DNA from: Pseudomonadota bacterium | Lineage (GTDB): Bacteria > Desulfobacterota > Desulfovibrionia > Desulfovibrionales > Desulfovibrionaceae | DNA length: 64,000 nt | Assembly (NCBI GenBank): GCA_018822105.1 | Contig: JAHJLB010000001.1 | Span: 1 to 64,000, forward strand | Direction: 5' to 3' | Part shown: in pieces, positions 34,347 through 44,687 of the stretch | Layout of the letters: every line of letters begins with the position of its first letter | Position numbering within the stretch: the stretch's first letter is position 1 | Program-made: the position numbers and the translations under genes | Notes under the pieces: model-generated | The model's input: only the letters and a program-made list of their open reading frames with translations | Databases searched by the model: none | Told to the model about the DNA's origin: nothing

Positions 34347-35075
34347 ATGCGCATACAGCTGATGATCCCCTGCCTGGTGGAGGACTGCCTGCCCGAGATC
34401 GGCCTGGCCGTGGTGTCGGTGCTGGAGCGCCTGGGCCTGGCCGTGGACCACCCCGGCGGCCAGACCTGCTGCGGCCAGATGGCCTGGAAGGCCGGCGACC
34501 TCGGCAACGCCCGCGCCCTGGCCCTGCGCTCCCTCGACCTCTTCGCCGGGCCGGGGGCGGTGGTCTGCCCGTCCGGCTCCTGCGCCAAGATGCTGCGCAC
34601 CTACCCTGAGCTGTTTCCGCCGGGCACGGCGGCGCACGCCCGCGCCGTGGCCCTGGCCGGGCGCGTCTTCGAGTTCTGCGAGTTCCTGGCCGGGCTCCCC
34701 GGCGCGCCGGACTTCGGCGCGGGGCTCCCGGCCCGCGCAGCCCTGCACCGCTCCTGCCAGCTGGACGGCTCCGAAGCGCCCGCCCGGCTCCTGGGCGCGG
34801 TGCGTGGGCTGACCCTGCTGGAGCCCGAACGCCCGGACCGCTGCTGCGGCTTCGGCGGCCAGTTCAGCCTGCAGTTCCCCGGCGTGTCGGCGTCCCTGCT
34901 GGAGGACAAGGTCCGGGAGCTCCTGGCCCTGGACCCGGACCTTTTGGTGAGCGCCGAGCCCAGCTGCCTCATGAACATCGGCGGCGGCCTGGCCCGCCTG
35001 GGCCGGCCCGTGCGCGCCCTGCACGTGGCCCAGGTGCTGGATCTCGGCCTCACCGGAGGCGCCGCATGGACCTGA
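34347..35075 (+). CDS. lutA: LutA, lactate-oxidation iron-sulfur subunit
   Basis: A 242-residue LutA/LldE-type protein with two CCG-type cysteine sets: CCGQMAWKAGD at C41-C42 with C74 and C79 (CPSGSCA), and a second HRSCQ...CCGFGGQFS group. These bind the iron-sulfur cluster used in heterodisulfide-reductase-like electron transfer. With LutB and LutC it oxidises lactate to pyruvate in the cytoplasm, central to sulfate-reducer metabolism. ATG 34347 is supported by family alignment from memory (MRIQLMIPCL start). The stop overlaps the lutB start by ten bases. Confidence 0.88.
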   Translation: MRIQLMIPCLVEDCLPEIGLAVVSVLERLGLAVDHPGGQTCCGQMAWKAGDLGNARALALRSLDLFAGPGAVVCPSGSCAKMLRTYPELFPPGTAAHARAVALAGRVFEFCEFLAGLPGAPDFGAGLPARAALHRSCQLDGSEAPARLLGAVRGLTLLEPERPDRCCGFGGQFSLQFPGVSASLLEDKVRELLALDPDLLVSAEPSCLMNIGGGLARLGRPVRALHVAQVLDLGLTGGAAWT

Positions 35076-36501
35076 CCAAGGGGCAGAGCCCCCGCCGTTT
35101 CCGCGCGCAGAGCGAAGAGGCCTGCCTCGACGCGCCGCTGCGCGCCGTGCTGGACCACGCCACCCGGCATTTCCGGGCCAAGCGCGGGGCCGCCCTGGAG
35201 GCCTTTGCCGATTGCGAGGCGCATTTCGCCCGCGCCCGGAGCGCGCGCCTGAGGTCGCTGTCGCGCCTGCCGGAACTCCTCGAGGAGCTGGAGCACAACG
35301 CCGCCGCCGCCGGCACGCAGGTGCACTGGGCCGCGGACGCCGCCGAGGCGCGGGCCCTTGTGGCGGGCATCGCCCAAGGCTGTGGCGCGCGCGTGGTGGT
35401 CAAGGGCAAGAGCATGGTCACCGAGGAGATCGAGCTGAACCCCGCCCTGGAAGCCGCCGGCATCGAGGTCTGGGAGACGGACCTGGGCGAGTTCATCGTG
35501 CAGTTGGCCGGGGAGCCGCCCTCGCACATCATCGCGCCGGCCATCCACAAGTCCCGCGCCGAGGTGGCCCGGCTGTTCCGCGAGAAGCTGGGCCTGGTCT
35601 GCCAAGACGGCGGGGAGAGCATCCCGGAGCTGACGCTTCTGGCGCGCCGGGCCCTGCGCGAGAAGTTTTTGCAGGCCGAAATGGGCGTCACCGGCGTGAA
35701 CATCGCCGTGGCCGCCACCGGAAGCCTCGTTCTGGTGGAGAACGAGGGCAACATCCGCATGTCCACCACCTGCCCGCCCGTGCATGTGGCCGTCATGAGC
35801 CTGGAGAAGGTGGCGGCCAGCCTGGAGGACGCGGCGGACCTGCTGCGTGTGCTGCCCCAGAGCGCCACGGGCCAGCGCATGTCCTCCTACGTCTCCGTGC
35901 TTACCGGCCCGCGCCGCCGGGACGAGGCCGACGGCCCGCGCGAGGCGCACCTGGTCCTCCTGGACAACGGCCGCTCCCGGGTCCTGGCCGACCCCGTGCT
36001 GCGCGAGATCCTGCTCTGCTTCCGCTGCGGGGCCTGCCTGAACGTCTGCCCGGTGTACCAGACCGGGGCGGCCATGCCTACGGCTCCGTGTACCCCGGGC
36101 CCATGGGCGCGCTGCTGTCCTCCCTGCTGCTGCCGCCGGAGGACACCCGCGACCTGCCCTTCGGCTGCACCCTGTGCGGGGCCTGCAAGCGCGCCTGCCC
36201 CCTGGGCATAGACCACCCGAAGCTCATGCTGGCCCTGCGCCAGGGCATCTGCGCGGGCGGCCCGCATCTCCTTGGCGCGGCGCATTCCTTCCTGGCCCTG
36301 CACCCCCTGGCCTACCGCCTGGCCGTCGGCGCGGTGCGCGCCGTGGATCCGCGTCTGGAGCTCCTGCCGCGTCTGCCGGGCCTGCCTGGGCTGACGCAAT
36401 TTGCGGACTCGCGCCAGATGCCGGAGCTGAAGCGGCCCTTTTCCGAGCAGCTGCGCAGCCGCCGCGCGAAGGGGAAATCCAAGAAGCAGGGGGGCGCATG
36501 A
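35066..36501 (+). pseudogene. lutB: LutB, lactate-oxidation iron-sulfur protein, interrupted by a one-base frameshift
   Basis: The first frame (ATG 35066 to a stop at 36211) carries the LUD domain and the first ferredoxin motif CFRCGACLNVCPVY. It then loses sense at about 36065 in a GGGG run. The correct continuation (GGHAYGSVYPGPMGALL, then the second ferredoxin motif CTLCGACKRACP and the C-terminal tail to the stop at 36501) is in another frame, and one base appears to be missing. The remainder is intact and lutC overlaps its stop. This is either a real inactivating mutation, a programmed shift, or a sequencing error in a G-run. If functional, it would transfer electrons in lactate oxidation with LutA and LutC. 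Confidence 0.85.
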
Positions 36502-37154
36502 GCCGCCAGGGCATCCTCGCCACCCTGCGCGCCGGGCTCAGGCAGGCGCCCCTGGACGTGCCGGAGGCCCCGACCCGGCCGGTCTCCGCGCCTGTCGGCC
36601 CCGGGGCCTGGGGGCTTCTGGCCGCCGCGCTGGAGCCGCTGGACGTGCGCCTGCGCCTGGCCGCCAGCCCTGCCGAGGCCGCGGGCCATGTGGCGGACAT
36701 CGCCCGCGAGCGCCAGGCCGCAACCTACGCCCGCTGGCAGGAGCTGCCCCTCGGCCCGGAGGTGGACGCGGCCCTGGCCGGGCTCGGGCGCGTGACCAAT
36801 ATCGGGCCGGACTGCTGCCAGGCCCTGGCCCAGGTGGACCTGGGCCTGACCTTTGCCCAGGCCGCCCTGCTTGATTCCGGCAGCCTGGCCCTGGTGTCCG
36901 GCCCGGGCCGCGCGCGCGCGGTGTCGCTGCTGCCGCCCGTGCATCTCTGCCTCGTGCCGCGCTCGGCCCTGGCCCCGGACGTCTCGGCCCTGCCGGAGCT
37001 GCTGCGCCGCCACGCCGACGCCCAAGGCCGGCCGCCGTCCTGCCTGAACCTCGTCACCGGCCCCTCCAGCACCGCGGACATCGAACTGGTGCTCGTGCGC
37101 GGGGTGCACGGGCCCCGGGCCCTGGAGGTCGTCGGGCTGGATTGGGGCATCTAG
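36498..37154 (+). CDS. lutC: LutC, lactate-utilisation LUD-domain protein
   Basis: The 218-residue LutC starts at ATG 36498, overlapping the lutB stop as ATGA. The conserved LUD-fold segments are [32 protein letters not shown] and a closing [19 protein letters not shown], all diagnostic of YkgG/LutC. It works with LutA and LutB in oxidising L-lactate. The stop at 37154 is followed by 125 bases without a clear terminator before the dipeptidase gene. Confidence 0.88.
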   Translation: MSRQGILATLRAGLRQAPLDVPEAPTRPVSAPVGPGAWGLLAAALEPLDVRLRLAASPAEAAGHVADIARERQAATYARWQELPLGPEVDAALAGLGRVTNIGPDCCQALAQVDLGLTFAQAALLDSGSLALVSGPGRARAVSLLPPVHLCLVPRSALAPDVSALPELLRRHADAQGRPPSCLNLVTGPSSTADIELVLVRGVHGPRALEVVGLDWGI

Positions 37155-37279
37155 GGCGCACAGGCCTTCCCGCATTGCCCACGGGCCGCGGGCGGGGAGT
37201 TTTTCCTCGAATGCGAAGGGCCCGTGGTGCTAAGCTGAAGCGTTCATCCCCGCCCGCATCTGTATCCAAGGAGGTTCGC

Positions 37280-39016
37280 ATGAAACGCGCAACCGGGCTC
37301 CTGGCCCTGCTGCTGTGCCTCGCCCTGGCCGCCCCGGCCCTGGCCTGCACCACCATTGTGGTCGGCAAGAAGGCCTCGGCGGACGGCTCGGTCATGGTCT
37401 CCCATTCCGACGACGGCCTGAGCGACGCCCGGCTGGTCTACGTGCCCGCGAAATACCACCGGCGCGGCTCCCTGCGGCCGGTCTACTATTCCCACTGCTC
37501 GCTGGACTTCAAGCCGCAGTGGGGCGGCACCGTGAGCCATCGCATCGTGGACGGCCAGCGCGCCCCGTTCTACAACACCAGGGGCGACCCCAAAAGCGTG
37601 CCCCTGGGCTTCATCCCGCAGGTGGCGCACACCTATGCGTACTTCGACGCCAACTACGGCATCATGAACGAGCACCAGCTGTCCATCGGCGAGTGCACGG
37701 ACAAGGCCATGGTCGACCCCGAGCCCGAGCCGGGCAAGCGCATCTTCTACTCCGCCGAGCTCTCCCGCGTGGCCCTGGAGCGCTGCAAGACCGCCCGCGA
37801 GGCCATCAAGCTCATGGGCGCGCTCATCGAGAAGTACGGCTACTACGGCACGGGCGAGACCCTCACCGTGGCCGACCCGGACGAGGCCTGGGTCATGGAG
37901 ATGTGCGGCTACGACAAGGACGGCACCAGCGGCGTCTGGGTGGCCCGGCGCGTGCCCGACGACGGTTTCTTCGTGGCCTCCAACCAGTTCCGCATCCGCG
38001 AGATCAAGCCTGGCGACCCGGACATGATGTTCTCGGCCAACATCTTCGAGGCCGCGCAGAGCAAGGGCTGGTGGCATCCCAGCAACGGGGCCCTCGACTG
38101 GGCCGCCGTCTACGGGGCCGGCGAGTTCCACCACCCGTACTACTCGCTTCGGCGCGTCTGGCGCGCGCAGTCCCTGGCCGCGCCCTCCCTGGGCCTCCCG
38201 GCCTGGGCCGAGGGGCCCTTCACCCGCGTCTATCCCTTCATCGTCAAGCCGGACCAGAAGCTGAGCGTACAGGACATCTTCGCCATCCACCGCGACAACT
38301 ACGAGGGCACGGAGTTCGACCTGACCAAGGGCCTGGCCGCCGGCCCCTTCGGCGACCCCAACCGCTTCGAGGGCGGGGCCGAGTCCCTGGCCGGCAAGGA
38401 GGGCGACCTCTCCTCGGTCAAGGGCGAGTTCGAGCGGCCGCTGAACATCTACCGCTGCGTGTACGCCTATGTGAACCAGTCGCGCTCCTGGCTGCCCGCG
38501 GCCATCGGCGGGGTGACCTGGTTCGGCCCGGACCGCCCGGCCACGGCGGTCTTGATGCCCTTCTACGCCGGGGCCACGGACCTGCCCCGGCCCATCCAGA
38601 CCAGCAACATCCTGAAGCTGGACCGGGGCAGCATGTGGAGCGCCTTCAGCTTCGTGGCCAACCAGGCCCAGCTCAAGTATTCGTTCATGATCAAGGACAT
38701 CCACGCCGTGCGCGACCGCCACGAGAACAGCTTCTTCGGCAGGCGGAAGCTGCTGGAGGCCAAGGCCCTGGCCCTGTGGAAGAGGGGCGACAGGCCGGGC
38801 GCGCGCGCCCTGCTGGCCAAGCAGTCCGCCGCCAACGCCGCCGCCGTGCTCAAGGACTGGTGGGCGCTGTCCGAGCAGCTCTACGTGAAGTACGAGGACG
38901 GCTACCTGAACACCAAGGCGGGCATCGCCCAGGCGGTGTTCTATCCCGCCTGGTGGCTCAGGCAGGTGGGCTATGAGCAGGGCCCGACAAGCTACCGGAA
39001 GCCCGCGGACAGGTAG
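37280..39016 (+). CDS. secreted C69/U34-family dipeptidase
   Basis: A 578-residue N-terminal-nucleophile hydrolase. Residues 1-22 are a signal peptide, and cleavage before C23 (ALA|CTTIVVGK) would expose the catalytic cysteine. The following DGSVMVSHSDDG, NEHQLSIGECT and EAWVMEMCGYDKDGTSGVWVA-type segments are characteristic of peptidase C69. AAGGAGG lies six bases before ATG 37280. The protein should act in the periplasm on dipeptides or related amides. It stands alone between lutABC and ftsEX; the following hairpin at 39033-39063 may end its transcript. Confidence 0.85.
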   Translation: MKRATGLLALLLCLALAAPALACTTIVVGKKASADGSVMVSHSDDGLSDARLVYVPAKYHRRGSLRPVYYSHCSLDFKPQWGGTVSHRIVDGQRAPFYNTRGDPKSVPLGFIPQVAHTYAYFDANYGIMNEHQLSIGECTDKAMVDPEPEPGKRIFYSAELSRVALERCKTAREAIKLMGALIEKYGYYGTGETLTVADPDEAWVMEMCGYDKDGTSGVWVARRVPDDGFFVASNQFRIREIKPGDPDMMFSANIFEAAQSKGWWHPSNGALDWAAVYGAGEFHHPYYSLRRVWRAQSLAAPSLGLPAWAEGPFTRVYPFIVKPDQKLSVQDIFAIHRDNYEGTEFDLTKGLAAGPFGDPNRFEGGAESLAGKEGDLSSVKGEFERPLNIYRCVYAYVNQSRSWLPAAIGGVTWFGPDRPATAVLMPFYAGATDLPRPIQTSNILKLDRGSMWSAFSFVANQAQLKYSFMIKDIHAVRDRHENSFFGRRKLLEAKALALWKRGDRPGARALLAKQSAANAAAVLKDWWALSEQLYVKYEDGYLNTKAGIAQAVFYPAWWLRQVGYEQGPTSYRKPADR

Positions 39017-39032
39017 GGCAGAACGCGCCGCG

Positions 39033-39063
39033 CCGCCTGGGGGGCTTCAGACCCTCCAGGCGG
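39033..39063 (+). terminator. hairpin after the dipeptidase gene
   Basis: CCGCCTGG (39033-39040) pairs perfectly with CCAGGCGG (39056-39063) around a 15-base loop. There is no T-run after it, so intrinsic termination is doubtful; a transcript-end stabiliser is equally possible. Confidence 0.3.
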
Positions 39064-39108
39064 AGCGGCCCTCCCTTCCCCCCCTCTCCCGCCCCCTTCC
39101 AAAGCGCG

Positions 39109-39131
39109 CCGGATTGGCGTAAGCAATCCGG
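39109..39131 (+). promoter_or_regulatory. inverted repeat directly before ftsE
   Basis: CCGGATTG (39109-39116) and CAATCCGG (39124-39131) form a perfect eight-base-pair inverted repeat ending four bases before the ftsE ATG. It occupies the place of the ribosome site, which is otherwise not visible. It could be a repressor operator or an RNA hairpin that limits ftsE translation. Confidence 0.45.
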
Positions 39132-39135
39132 ACGT

Positions 39136-39849
39136 ATGGTGCATCTTGAGCATGTGAACTGCATACTGGGCGGAGCGCAGGCCCTGAAGGACGTGACGCT
39201 GCATGTGGAGCGCGGGGAATTCGTGTTTCTGACCGGGCCTTCGGGCGCGGGCAAGACCACGCTCCTGCGTGTGCTCTACGGCGACCTGAAGCCCAAGACC
39301 GGTGCCGCCGACGTGGCCGGCGTGGACCTCATGCGGCTTCGGGGCGCACAGTTGCCGGAGCTGCGGCGCAAGGTGGCCGTGGTCTTCCAGGACTTCAAGG
39401 TCCTGCCGGAGCGCACGGTGTTCGAGAACATCGCCATCGCCCTTGAGGTGCGCGGGGTCTCCGCCGTCAGCATCGACCGCCGCGTGCGCGCCGTGATCCG
39501 CGCCCTGGACATGGAGGAGCGCTCCTACGCGCGCTGTTCCGAGCTCTCCGGCGGCGAGCAGCAGCGCGTGGCCATCGCCCGCAGCATGGTGGTCAACCCG
39601 GAGCTCATCCTGGCCGACGAGCCCACGGGCAACCTGGACTCGGACCTTTCGCGCCACCTCATCGAGCTGTTCAAGCAGTTCAACACCTACGGCACGACCA
39701 TCATCATGGCCACGCACAACCGCGAGGTGCTGGCCTGGGCGCCGGAGGCCCGGCAGGTCCACCTGGTGCGCGGGCAGATCATCCCTCCGGCTCCCGGCTC
39801 GCCCGGCTCCGTGCTGGAGGCCAGGCCCATCATCGGGGGACACCTGTGA
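39136..39849 (+). CDS. ftsE: FtsE, cell-division ABC ATPase
   Basis: A 237-residue ATPase: Walker [10 protein letters not shown], the Q-loop [16 protein letters not shown], Walker [13 protein letters not shown] and MATHNREV, the set that distinguishes FtsE. FtsEX sits at the division septum and activates peptidoglycan hydrolases through FtsX. The stop overlaps the ftsX GTG as GTGA. The C-terminal tail beyond the ATPase (about 215-237) is Pro/Gly-rich. Translation start ATG 39136 agrees with the family, although a strong ribosome site is missing. Confidence 0.92.
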   Translation: MVHLEHVNCILGGAQALKDVTLHVERGEFVFLTGPSGAGKTTLLRVLYGDLKPKTGAADVAGVDLMRLRGAQLPELRRKVAVVFQDFKVLPERTVFENIAIALEVRGVSAVSIDRRVRAVIRALDMEERSYARCSELSGGEQQRVAIARSMVVNPELILADEPTGNLDSDLSRHLIELFKQFNTYGTTIIMATHNREVLAWAPEARQVHLVRGQIIPPAPGSPGSVLEARPIIGGHL

Positions 39850-40772
39850 GCACCACACGACTTTTTCTGCGCGGCGTGGCCGACATGCGCCGCTTTCCCC
39901 TGCCGCAGTTCTGCACGCTTCTGACCGTGTGCATGGTGGCGCTTCTGGCCGGAACGGGCCTGCTCATCCTGCACAACGTGCAGCATGAGGTGCTCAAGAC
40001 CCAGGGCCAGGCGCGCTTCCAGATCTATTGGAAGGTCGGGGCCGACGTGAACGCCGTGGAGGCGCAGTGGGCGGACCTCAAGCGCGCCCCGGGCGTGGCC
40101 GAGGTGAGCACCTTCACCCCGCGGGCGGCCCTGTCCGAGCTCATGCGCGGGCTGGCGCCCAAGGTCTCGGGCGGGGGCTTCGCCGGCGCCGACGCCGGAA
40201 GCAACGCGTCCTCGGGCGAGGACTTCGCCTGGCTGGAGGGCGAGAATCCGCTGCCCGCCACGGCGCTGGTGAGCTTCGACATCCCGCCCGCAGAGGCCCC
40301 GGAGCCCTGGATGGGCCGCATGTACGCGCGCCTGCGCGGGCTCGACGGAGTGGAGCAGGTGACCTACAACCCCACGCAGCTGACCCTGGCCACGGGCTGG
40401 ATCGCCCTGATCCAGAATGCGGCCTGGCCCGCCCTGGGCTTCTTCGCCCTGGTGGTGGGCCTGGTGGTGGGCAACACGCTGAAGCTCATGATGCTGGCCC
40501 GCAAGGACGAGGTGGAGATCCTCTCCCTGGTTGGCGCGCGCCCCTGGTTCATCCGCGCGCCGCTCTTCGCCAACGGCGTGGTGCAGGGCCTGGCCGGCGG
40601 CGTGCTGTCGCTCTTCTGCCTCAAATTTCTGCAGTCCTGGCTGCGCGCCGTGCTCGACGTGCCGCCGCTGTTCCTCAAGGTCGAGTTCCTGCCCCTGTGG
40701 CAGTCCGTCGCCCTCGTCCTGGCCACCACCTGCGTGGCCGGCCTGGCCAGCCTCATCGCCGCCCGCAGATAA
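39846..40772 (+). CDS. ftsX: FtsX, cell-division membrane protein
   Basis: 308 residues with a GTG start overlapping the ftsE stop. Topology matches FtsX: one helix at about 20-42, a periplasmic domain of about 130 residues, then helices near 183-208, 230-250 and 280-305. The cytoplasmic [15 protein letters not shown] segment between helices is the usual ATPase-coupling region. FtsX transmits ATP hydrolysis to periplasmic amidase activators. The next gene (ilvD) begins 56 bases later. Confidence 0.9.
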   Translation: MSTTRLFLRGVADMRRFPLPQFCTLLTVCMVALLAGTGLLILHNVQHEVLKTQGQARFQIYWKVGADVNAVEAQWADLKRAPGVAEVSTFTPRAALSELMRGLAPKVSGGGFAGADAGSNASSGEDFAWLEGENPLPATALVSFDIPPAEAPEPWMGRMYARLRGLDGVEQVTYNPTQLTLATGWIALIQNAAWPALGFFALVVGLVVGNTLKLMMLARKDEVEILSLVGARPWFIRAPLFANGVVQGLAGGVLSLFCLKFLQSWLRAVLDVPPLFLKVEFLPLWQSVALVLATTCVAGLASLIAARR

Positions 40773-40828
40773 GGGCCCGCAAACAGCCGCTCCGCGTCTC
40801 GAGAGCCGCATCCCCCAGGAGGAATCCC

Positions 40829-42526
40829 ATGCCCGCCAGCAAGATCAGCAAGAAGATGACCGCCCGCAGCTCCAAGATGACCGGCGGCCTGGAAAAGGCC
40901 CCGCACCGTTCGCTGCTCTCGGCCCTGGGCCTGACGCGCGAGGAGATGCGCCGCCCGCTCATCGGCATCGCCAACGCCGCCAACGAGATCATTCCCGGCC
41001 ACATCCACCTGGACCGCATCGCCCAGGCCGTGAAGGACGGGGTGCGCATGGCCGGGGGCACGCCGCTGGAATTCCCGGTCATCGGCGTGTGCGACGGCCT
41101 GGCCATGAACCACGAGGGCATGCGCATGTCCCTGCCCAGCCGCGAGCTCATCGCCGATTCGGTGGAGATCATGGCCACGGCCCATCCCTTCGACGCCCTG
41201 GTGCTGGTGCCCAACTGCGACAAGGTGGTGCCGGGCATGCTCATGGCCGCGCTCAGGCTGAACATCCCGACCATCGTCGTGTCCGGCGGGCCCATGCTGG
41301 CGGGCGAGGTGCGCGGCAAGCGCGTGGACCTCATCAACGTCTTCGAGGCCGTGGGCCGTGTGAAGCTGGGCACCATGGAGCAGGCCGAGCTGGACGAGCT
41401 GGAGGAATGCGCCTGCCCCGGCTGCGGCTCCTGCGCGGGCATGTTCACGGCCAACTCCATGAACTGCCTGTCCGAAACCATCGGCCTGGCCCTGCCGGGC
41501 AACGGGACCATCCCGGCGGTGCACGCCGCGCGCACCCGCCTGGCCAAGCAGGCCGGGATGCAGATCATGGGGCTTCTGAAGCGCAACATCCGCCCGCGCG
41601 ACATCGTGACCGCCAAGAGCGTGAAGAACGCCGTGACCCTGGACATGGCCCTGGGCTGCTCCACCAACACCGTGCTGCACCTGCCGGCCATCTTCCGCGA
41701 GGCCGGCCTCGACCTGACCCTGACCATCTTCGACGAGATCAGCCGCAACACGCCGAACCTCTGCCGCCTGTCCCCCGCGGGCGAGCACTACATCCAGGAC
41801 CTGCACGCCGCGGGCGGCATCCAGGCCGTCATGGCCGAGCTGGCGAGCGCCGGGCGCATCGAGACCGGGGCCCTGACCTGTACCGGCAAGACCGTGGGCC
41901 AGAACCTGGCCGAGAACAAGTCCCGCGTGCGCGACTACGAGATCATCCGCCCCGTGGGCGAGCCCTACGCCCACGAGGGCGGCATCGCCGTGCTCATGGG
42001 CAACCTCGCGCCCCAGGGCGCGGTGGTCAAGCAGTCCGCCGTGGCGCCTTCGATGATGCGCCGCAAGGCCAAGGCCCGGCCCTTCGACTCCGAGGAGGAG
42101 GCCTGCGCGGCCATCCTGGCCGGGGACATCAAGCCCGGCGACGCGGTGGTCATCCGCTACGAGGGCCCCAAGGGCGGCCCCGGCATGCGCGAGATGCTCA
42201 CCCCCACCAGCACCATCATGGGCATGGGCCTGGGCGACTCCGTGGCCCTCATCACCGACGGCCGCTTCTCCGGCGGCTCGCGCGGGGCGGCCATCGGGCA
42301 CGTCTCGCCCGAGGCGGCCTCCGGCGGGCCCATAGGCCTGGTGCAGGAGGGCGACCTCATCGAGATCGACATCCCGGCGCGCAGGCTGAACCTGCTGGTG
42401 GACGAGGCCGAGCTGGCCAGGCGCAAGGCCGCCTTCAAGCCCCGGCGCAGGAAGATCAGCTCGCCCTTCCTCAAGCGCTACGCCGCCCGCGTCAGCAGCG
42501 CGGCCCAGGGCGCAGTGCTGGAGTAG
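40829..42526 (+). CDS. ilvD: dihydroxy-acid dehydratase
   Basis: 565 residues from ATG 40829 with AGGAGG seven bases upstream. The protein has the iron-sulfur ligands in [11 protein letters not shown] and [22 protein letters not shown], plus the [15 protein letters not shown] and TDGRFSGG segments, all of which identify IlvD. It converts dihydroxyisovalerate and dihydroxymethylvalerate to the keto acids of valine and isoleucine biosynthesis, using an oxygen-sensitive cluster. It is followed by three palindromes, the last a strong terminator at 42632. Confidence 0.95.
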   Translation: MPASKISKKMTARSSKMTGGLEKAPHRSLLSALGLTREEMRRPLIGIANAANEIIPGHIHLDRIAQAVKDGVRMAGGTPLEFPVIGVCDGLAMNHEGMRMSLPSRELIADSVEIMATAHPFDALVLVPNCDKVVPGMLMAALRLNIPTIVVSGGPMLAGEVRGKRVDLINVFEAVGRVKLGTMEQAELDELEECACPGCGSCAGMFTANSMNCLSETIGLALPGNGTIPAVHAARTRLAKQAGMQIMGLLKRNIRPRDIVTAKSVKNAVTLDMALGCSTNTVLHLPAIFREAGLDLTLTIFDEISRNTPNLCRLSPAGEHYIQDLHAAGGIQAVMAELASAGRIETGALTCTGKTVGQNLAENKSRVRDYEIIRPVGEPYAHEGGIAVLMGNLAPQGAVVKQSAVAPSMMRRKAKARPFDSEEEACAAILAGDIKPGDAVVIRYEGPKGGPGMREMLTPTSTIMGMGLGDSVALITDGRFSGGSRGAAIGHVSPEAASGGPIGLVQEGDLIEIDIPARRLNLLVDEAELARRKAAFKPRRRKISSPFLKRYAARVSSAAQGAVLE

Positions 42527-42569
42527 GGGGGCGTGGCCTCCGGCGGCCGGGGGGCTGGGCACGGCTTTC

Positions 42570-42619
42570 CCAGGGGCTGCAGCCCCTGGACCCCGCCGGA
42601 GGGCCTTAAGGCCCTCCGG
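42570..42619. repeat. two adjacent perfect palindromes
   Basis: A 20-base palindrome (42570-42589, arm CCAGGGGCTG) is followed by a 24-base palindrome (42596-42619, arm CCGGAGGGCCTT). Both are perfectly self-complementary and lie between ilvD and its terminator. A comparable palindrome-rich cluster surrounds the terminator after trpA (60047-60217), so these look like REP-type intergenic elements. Confidence 0.55.
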
Positions 42620-42631
42620 GCTTCCCATTGC

Positions 42632-42680
42632 GCTGAACGGGCTGGCCCAGGAGGAACCTGGGCCAGCCCGTTCAGCTTTT
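42632..42680 (+). terminator. intrinsic terminator after ilvD
   Basis: A perfect 20-base-pair stem (42632-42651 with 42657-42676), a five-base AGGAA loop and TTTT. Its central GGGCTGGCCCAGG arm is shared exactly with the terminator at 60101 after trpA. It separates ilvD from the convergent chemoreceptor gene. Confidence 0.75.
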
Positions 42681-42739
42681 GATGGGCGTATGGGTGCCGG
42701 CGCTTTGCGGAGCCCGCTGGGGAATAATCCGGCGGGCTC

Positions 42740-44449
42740 CTAGAACTTTTCGAAGCCGTCGTCGGTGGTGTCGGCCTCCAGGTGCAGGTCGACGCCGCGC
42801 TTCTTCTGGGCCGGAGCGCGTGGCGCCTGGCCCTTGGCCGCGGCGGGCAGGGCCCTTTGCTTCTTGCCGGGCCGCGCTGCTGCGGCCTTGGCCTCATCGC
42901 CCATGCGGAAGAAGCCCATGGTCTCCTGCAGATGCTGGGCCTGGCCGGACAGCTCCTCGCTGGTGGAGGCCATCTCTTCCGAGGAGGCGGCGTTCTCCTG
43001 GCTCACATGGTCCAGCTGCTGAATGGCCTTGTTGATCTGCTCCACGCCGATGTTCTGCTCGCCCGTGGCCGCGGCCATCTCCTGCACCAGGTCCGCGGTG
43101 CGCTGGATGTCCGGCACGAGCTTGGTCAGCATCTGGCCCGCCTTCTCGGAGATGCCCACCGTGGAGCTGGACAGCTCGCTGATCTCCCCGGCGGCATGGC
43201 CGCTTCGCTCGGCCAGCTTGCGCACCTCGGCGGCCACCACGGCGAAGCCCTTGCCGTGCTCGCCGGCTCTGGCGGCCTCGATGGCGGCGTTCAGGGCCAG
43301 CAGGTTGGTCTGCCGGGCGATCTCCTCGATGATGACGATCTTTTCGGCGATGCTCTTCATGGCGACCACGGCCTTGGCCACGGCCATGCCGCCCTCCTGG
43401 GCGTCGGTGGCCGCCTGGCGGGCGATCTGCTCCGTCTGCTGGGCGTTGTCGGCGTTCTGCTTGATGTTGGAGGACATCTCCTCCATGCTGGAGGAGACTT
43501 CCTCCAGGGCCGAGGCCTGCTCTGTGGCGCCCTGGGACAGGGCTTCGGAGGAGGCCGACAGCTCCTCGGCCCCGGCGGCCACGGTGTCGGTCACGCCGCG
43601 CACCTCGCCCACCACCCGGCGCAGCCGGACCACCATGTCGTTCAGGGCGGCCGTCAGCACGCCGATCTCGTCCTTCTGGGTGCTGTCCAACTGCGCGGTG
43701 AAGTCGCCCTCGGCCACGATCTGCACAGCCTTGGCCGCGGCGTTCAGCGGGTTCACTATGCTGCGGAAGATGGCCAGGGACAGCGGCAGCACGCCCAGGA
43801 GCAACATGCCGAGCACCACCAGGGCGATGGTCGTGCTGGCGCTGCGGACCATGCCGGAGATGTCGGCGTCCACCTTGGCCTTTTCGGCCTCGATGTTGTC
43901 GATGTAGACCCCGGTGCCTATCCACATGGTGGTGCCCGGGATCATGGTGCTGTAGCTGAGCTTGGGCTGCAGGCCCTTGCCGGGCTTCTCAAAGACGTAT
44001 TCCACGAAGCCGCCGCCCTTCTCGGCCACGTCGCGCAGGGCCTTGATCATGTACACGCCGTTCTTGTCCACCAGGTGCCCCAGGTCCTTGCCCTGGTTCT
44101 CCAGCTTGACCGGAAAGGACACGTTGGTCGTGCCCTCGTAGACGAAGATGTAGCCGGACTTGTCGGCCTCGTACAGGATCGGCTTGGTGGCGGTGCGGAT
44201 GTACTCGACCCAGGCGTTCTTGTCCGGCGGCAGCCCCTTCAGGGATTCGCCGACGGAGAGCGCCAGGGAGTCCACCGCCAGCTTGAGCCGTCCCTTCTCG
44301 CCCTGGAGCATCACGGCCTGGGTCTGGCCGAGGGAGTAGCCCTTGAGGTTCACCAACTGGTAGTAGAAGCCCCCGCCCACAAAGGCGGCAAAGGCCACGG
44401 CTATGCAGATGAGCAGTATGATGCGTGCGCGGATGGTCAGGTGTCTCAT
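42740..44449 (-). CDS. methyl-accepting chemotaxis protein with Cache sensor (copy 1)
   Basis: 569 residues from ATG 44449. A transmembrane helix (about 8-30), a single-Cache periplasmic sensor ([43 protein letters not shown]), a second helix near 190-212, a HAMP linker, and the signalling tip [20 protein letters not shown] are all clear. The very C-terminus GFEKF resembles the xWxxF-type CheR/CheB tether. It reports periplasmic small-molecule levels to CheA. The N-terminal half is nearly the same as the gene at 44688-46502, so they are tandem duplicates that diverged in the C-terminal half. A matching promoter lies upstream. Confidence 0.9.
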   Translation of the reverse strand: MRHLTIRARIILLICIAVAFAAFVGGGFYYQLVNLKGYSLGQTQAVMLQGEKGRLKLAVDSLALSVGESLKGLPPDKNAWVEYIRTATKPILYEADKSGYIFVYEGTTNVSFPVKLENQGKDLGHLVDKNGVYMIKALRDVAEKGGGFVEYVFEKPGKGLQPKLSYSTMIPGTTMWIGTGVYIDNIEAEKAKVDADISGMVRSASTTIALVVLGMLLLGVLPLSLAIFRSIVNPLNAAAKAVQIVAEGDFTAQLDSTQKDEIGVLTAALNDMVVRLRRVVGEVRGVTDTVAAGAEELSASSEALSQGATEQASALEEVSSSMEEMSSNIKQNADNAQQTEQIARQAATDAQEGGMAVAKAVVAMKSIAEKIVIIEEIARQTNLLALNAAIEAARAGEHGKGFAVVAAEVRKLAERSGHAAGEISELSSSTVGISEKAGQMLTKLVPDIQRTADLVQEMAAATGEQNIGVEQINKAIQQLDHVSQENAASSEEMASTSEELSGQAQHLQETMGFFRMGDEAKAAAARPGKKQRALPAAAKGQAPRAPAQKKRGVDLHLEADTTDDGFEKF

Positions 44450-44525
44450 GGCGTTGCTCCGTCGTTGTAGTGTTCTCAAACTACTCGGAGGCCGCGGTGT
44501 GCGCTGAGGACACACCTACAATGGT

Positions 44526-44553
44526 ATCCTAGCACATCCGTAGGCAATGTAAA
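44526..44553 (-). promoter_or_regulatory. promoter of chemoreceptor copy 1
   Basis: Minus-strand TTTACA (44553-44548), 16 bases and TAGGAT (44531-44526) preceded by TGC, giving an extended -10. The same arrangement, with the surrounding TGTGCTA conserved, precedes copy 2 at 46577-46604. The predicted leader is about 70 bases in both. Confidence 0.5.
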
Positions 44554-44636
44554 GCGGGATGGTGCGCGGGGGCGAAATCTTTTGCCGTCTTGCATGGGCG
44601 CTACGTATATTCGTTGGCGGCCCTCTGTTGTAGAGA

Positions 44637-44664
44637 CAAAAAAGGCCGGGTTTCCCCGGCCTTT
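44637..44664 (-). terminator. intrinsic terminator of chemoreceptor copy 2
   Basis: On the minus strand GGCCGGG, a GAAA-type loop and CCCGGCC (44661-44644) are followed by a seven-base T-run. It lies just after the stop of the gene at 44688 and upstream of the copy 1 promoter, so the two receptors are separate transcripts. Confidence 0.75.
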
Positions 44665-44687
44665 GCGTTCCTCTTGGATCTACGTAC

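Noticed and set aside
35212-36501. A second gene overlapping lutB in another frame
   Set aside because: Only the part after 36065 makes sense as LutB; the earlier part is out-of-frame translation. It is one gene with a frameshift, not two genes.
37315-38976. Long open frame within the dipeptidase gene
   Set aside because: Frame-shifted shadow of the C69 peptidase, rich in Arg/Pro/Gly.
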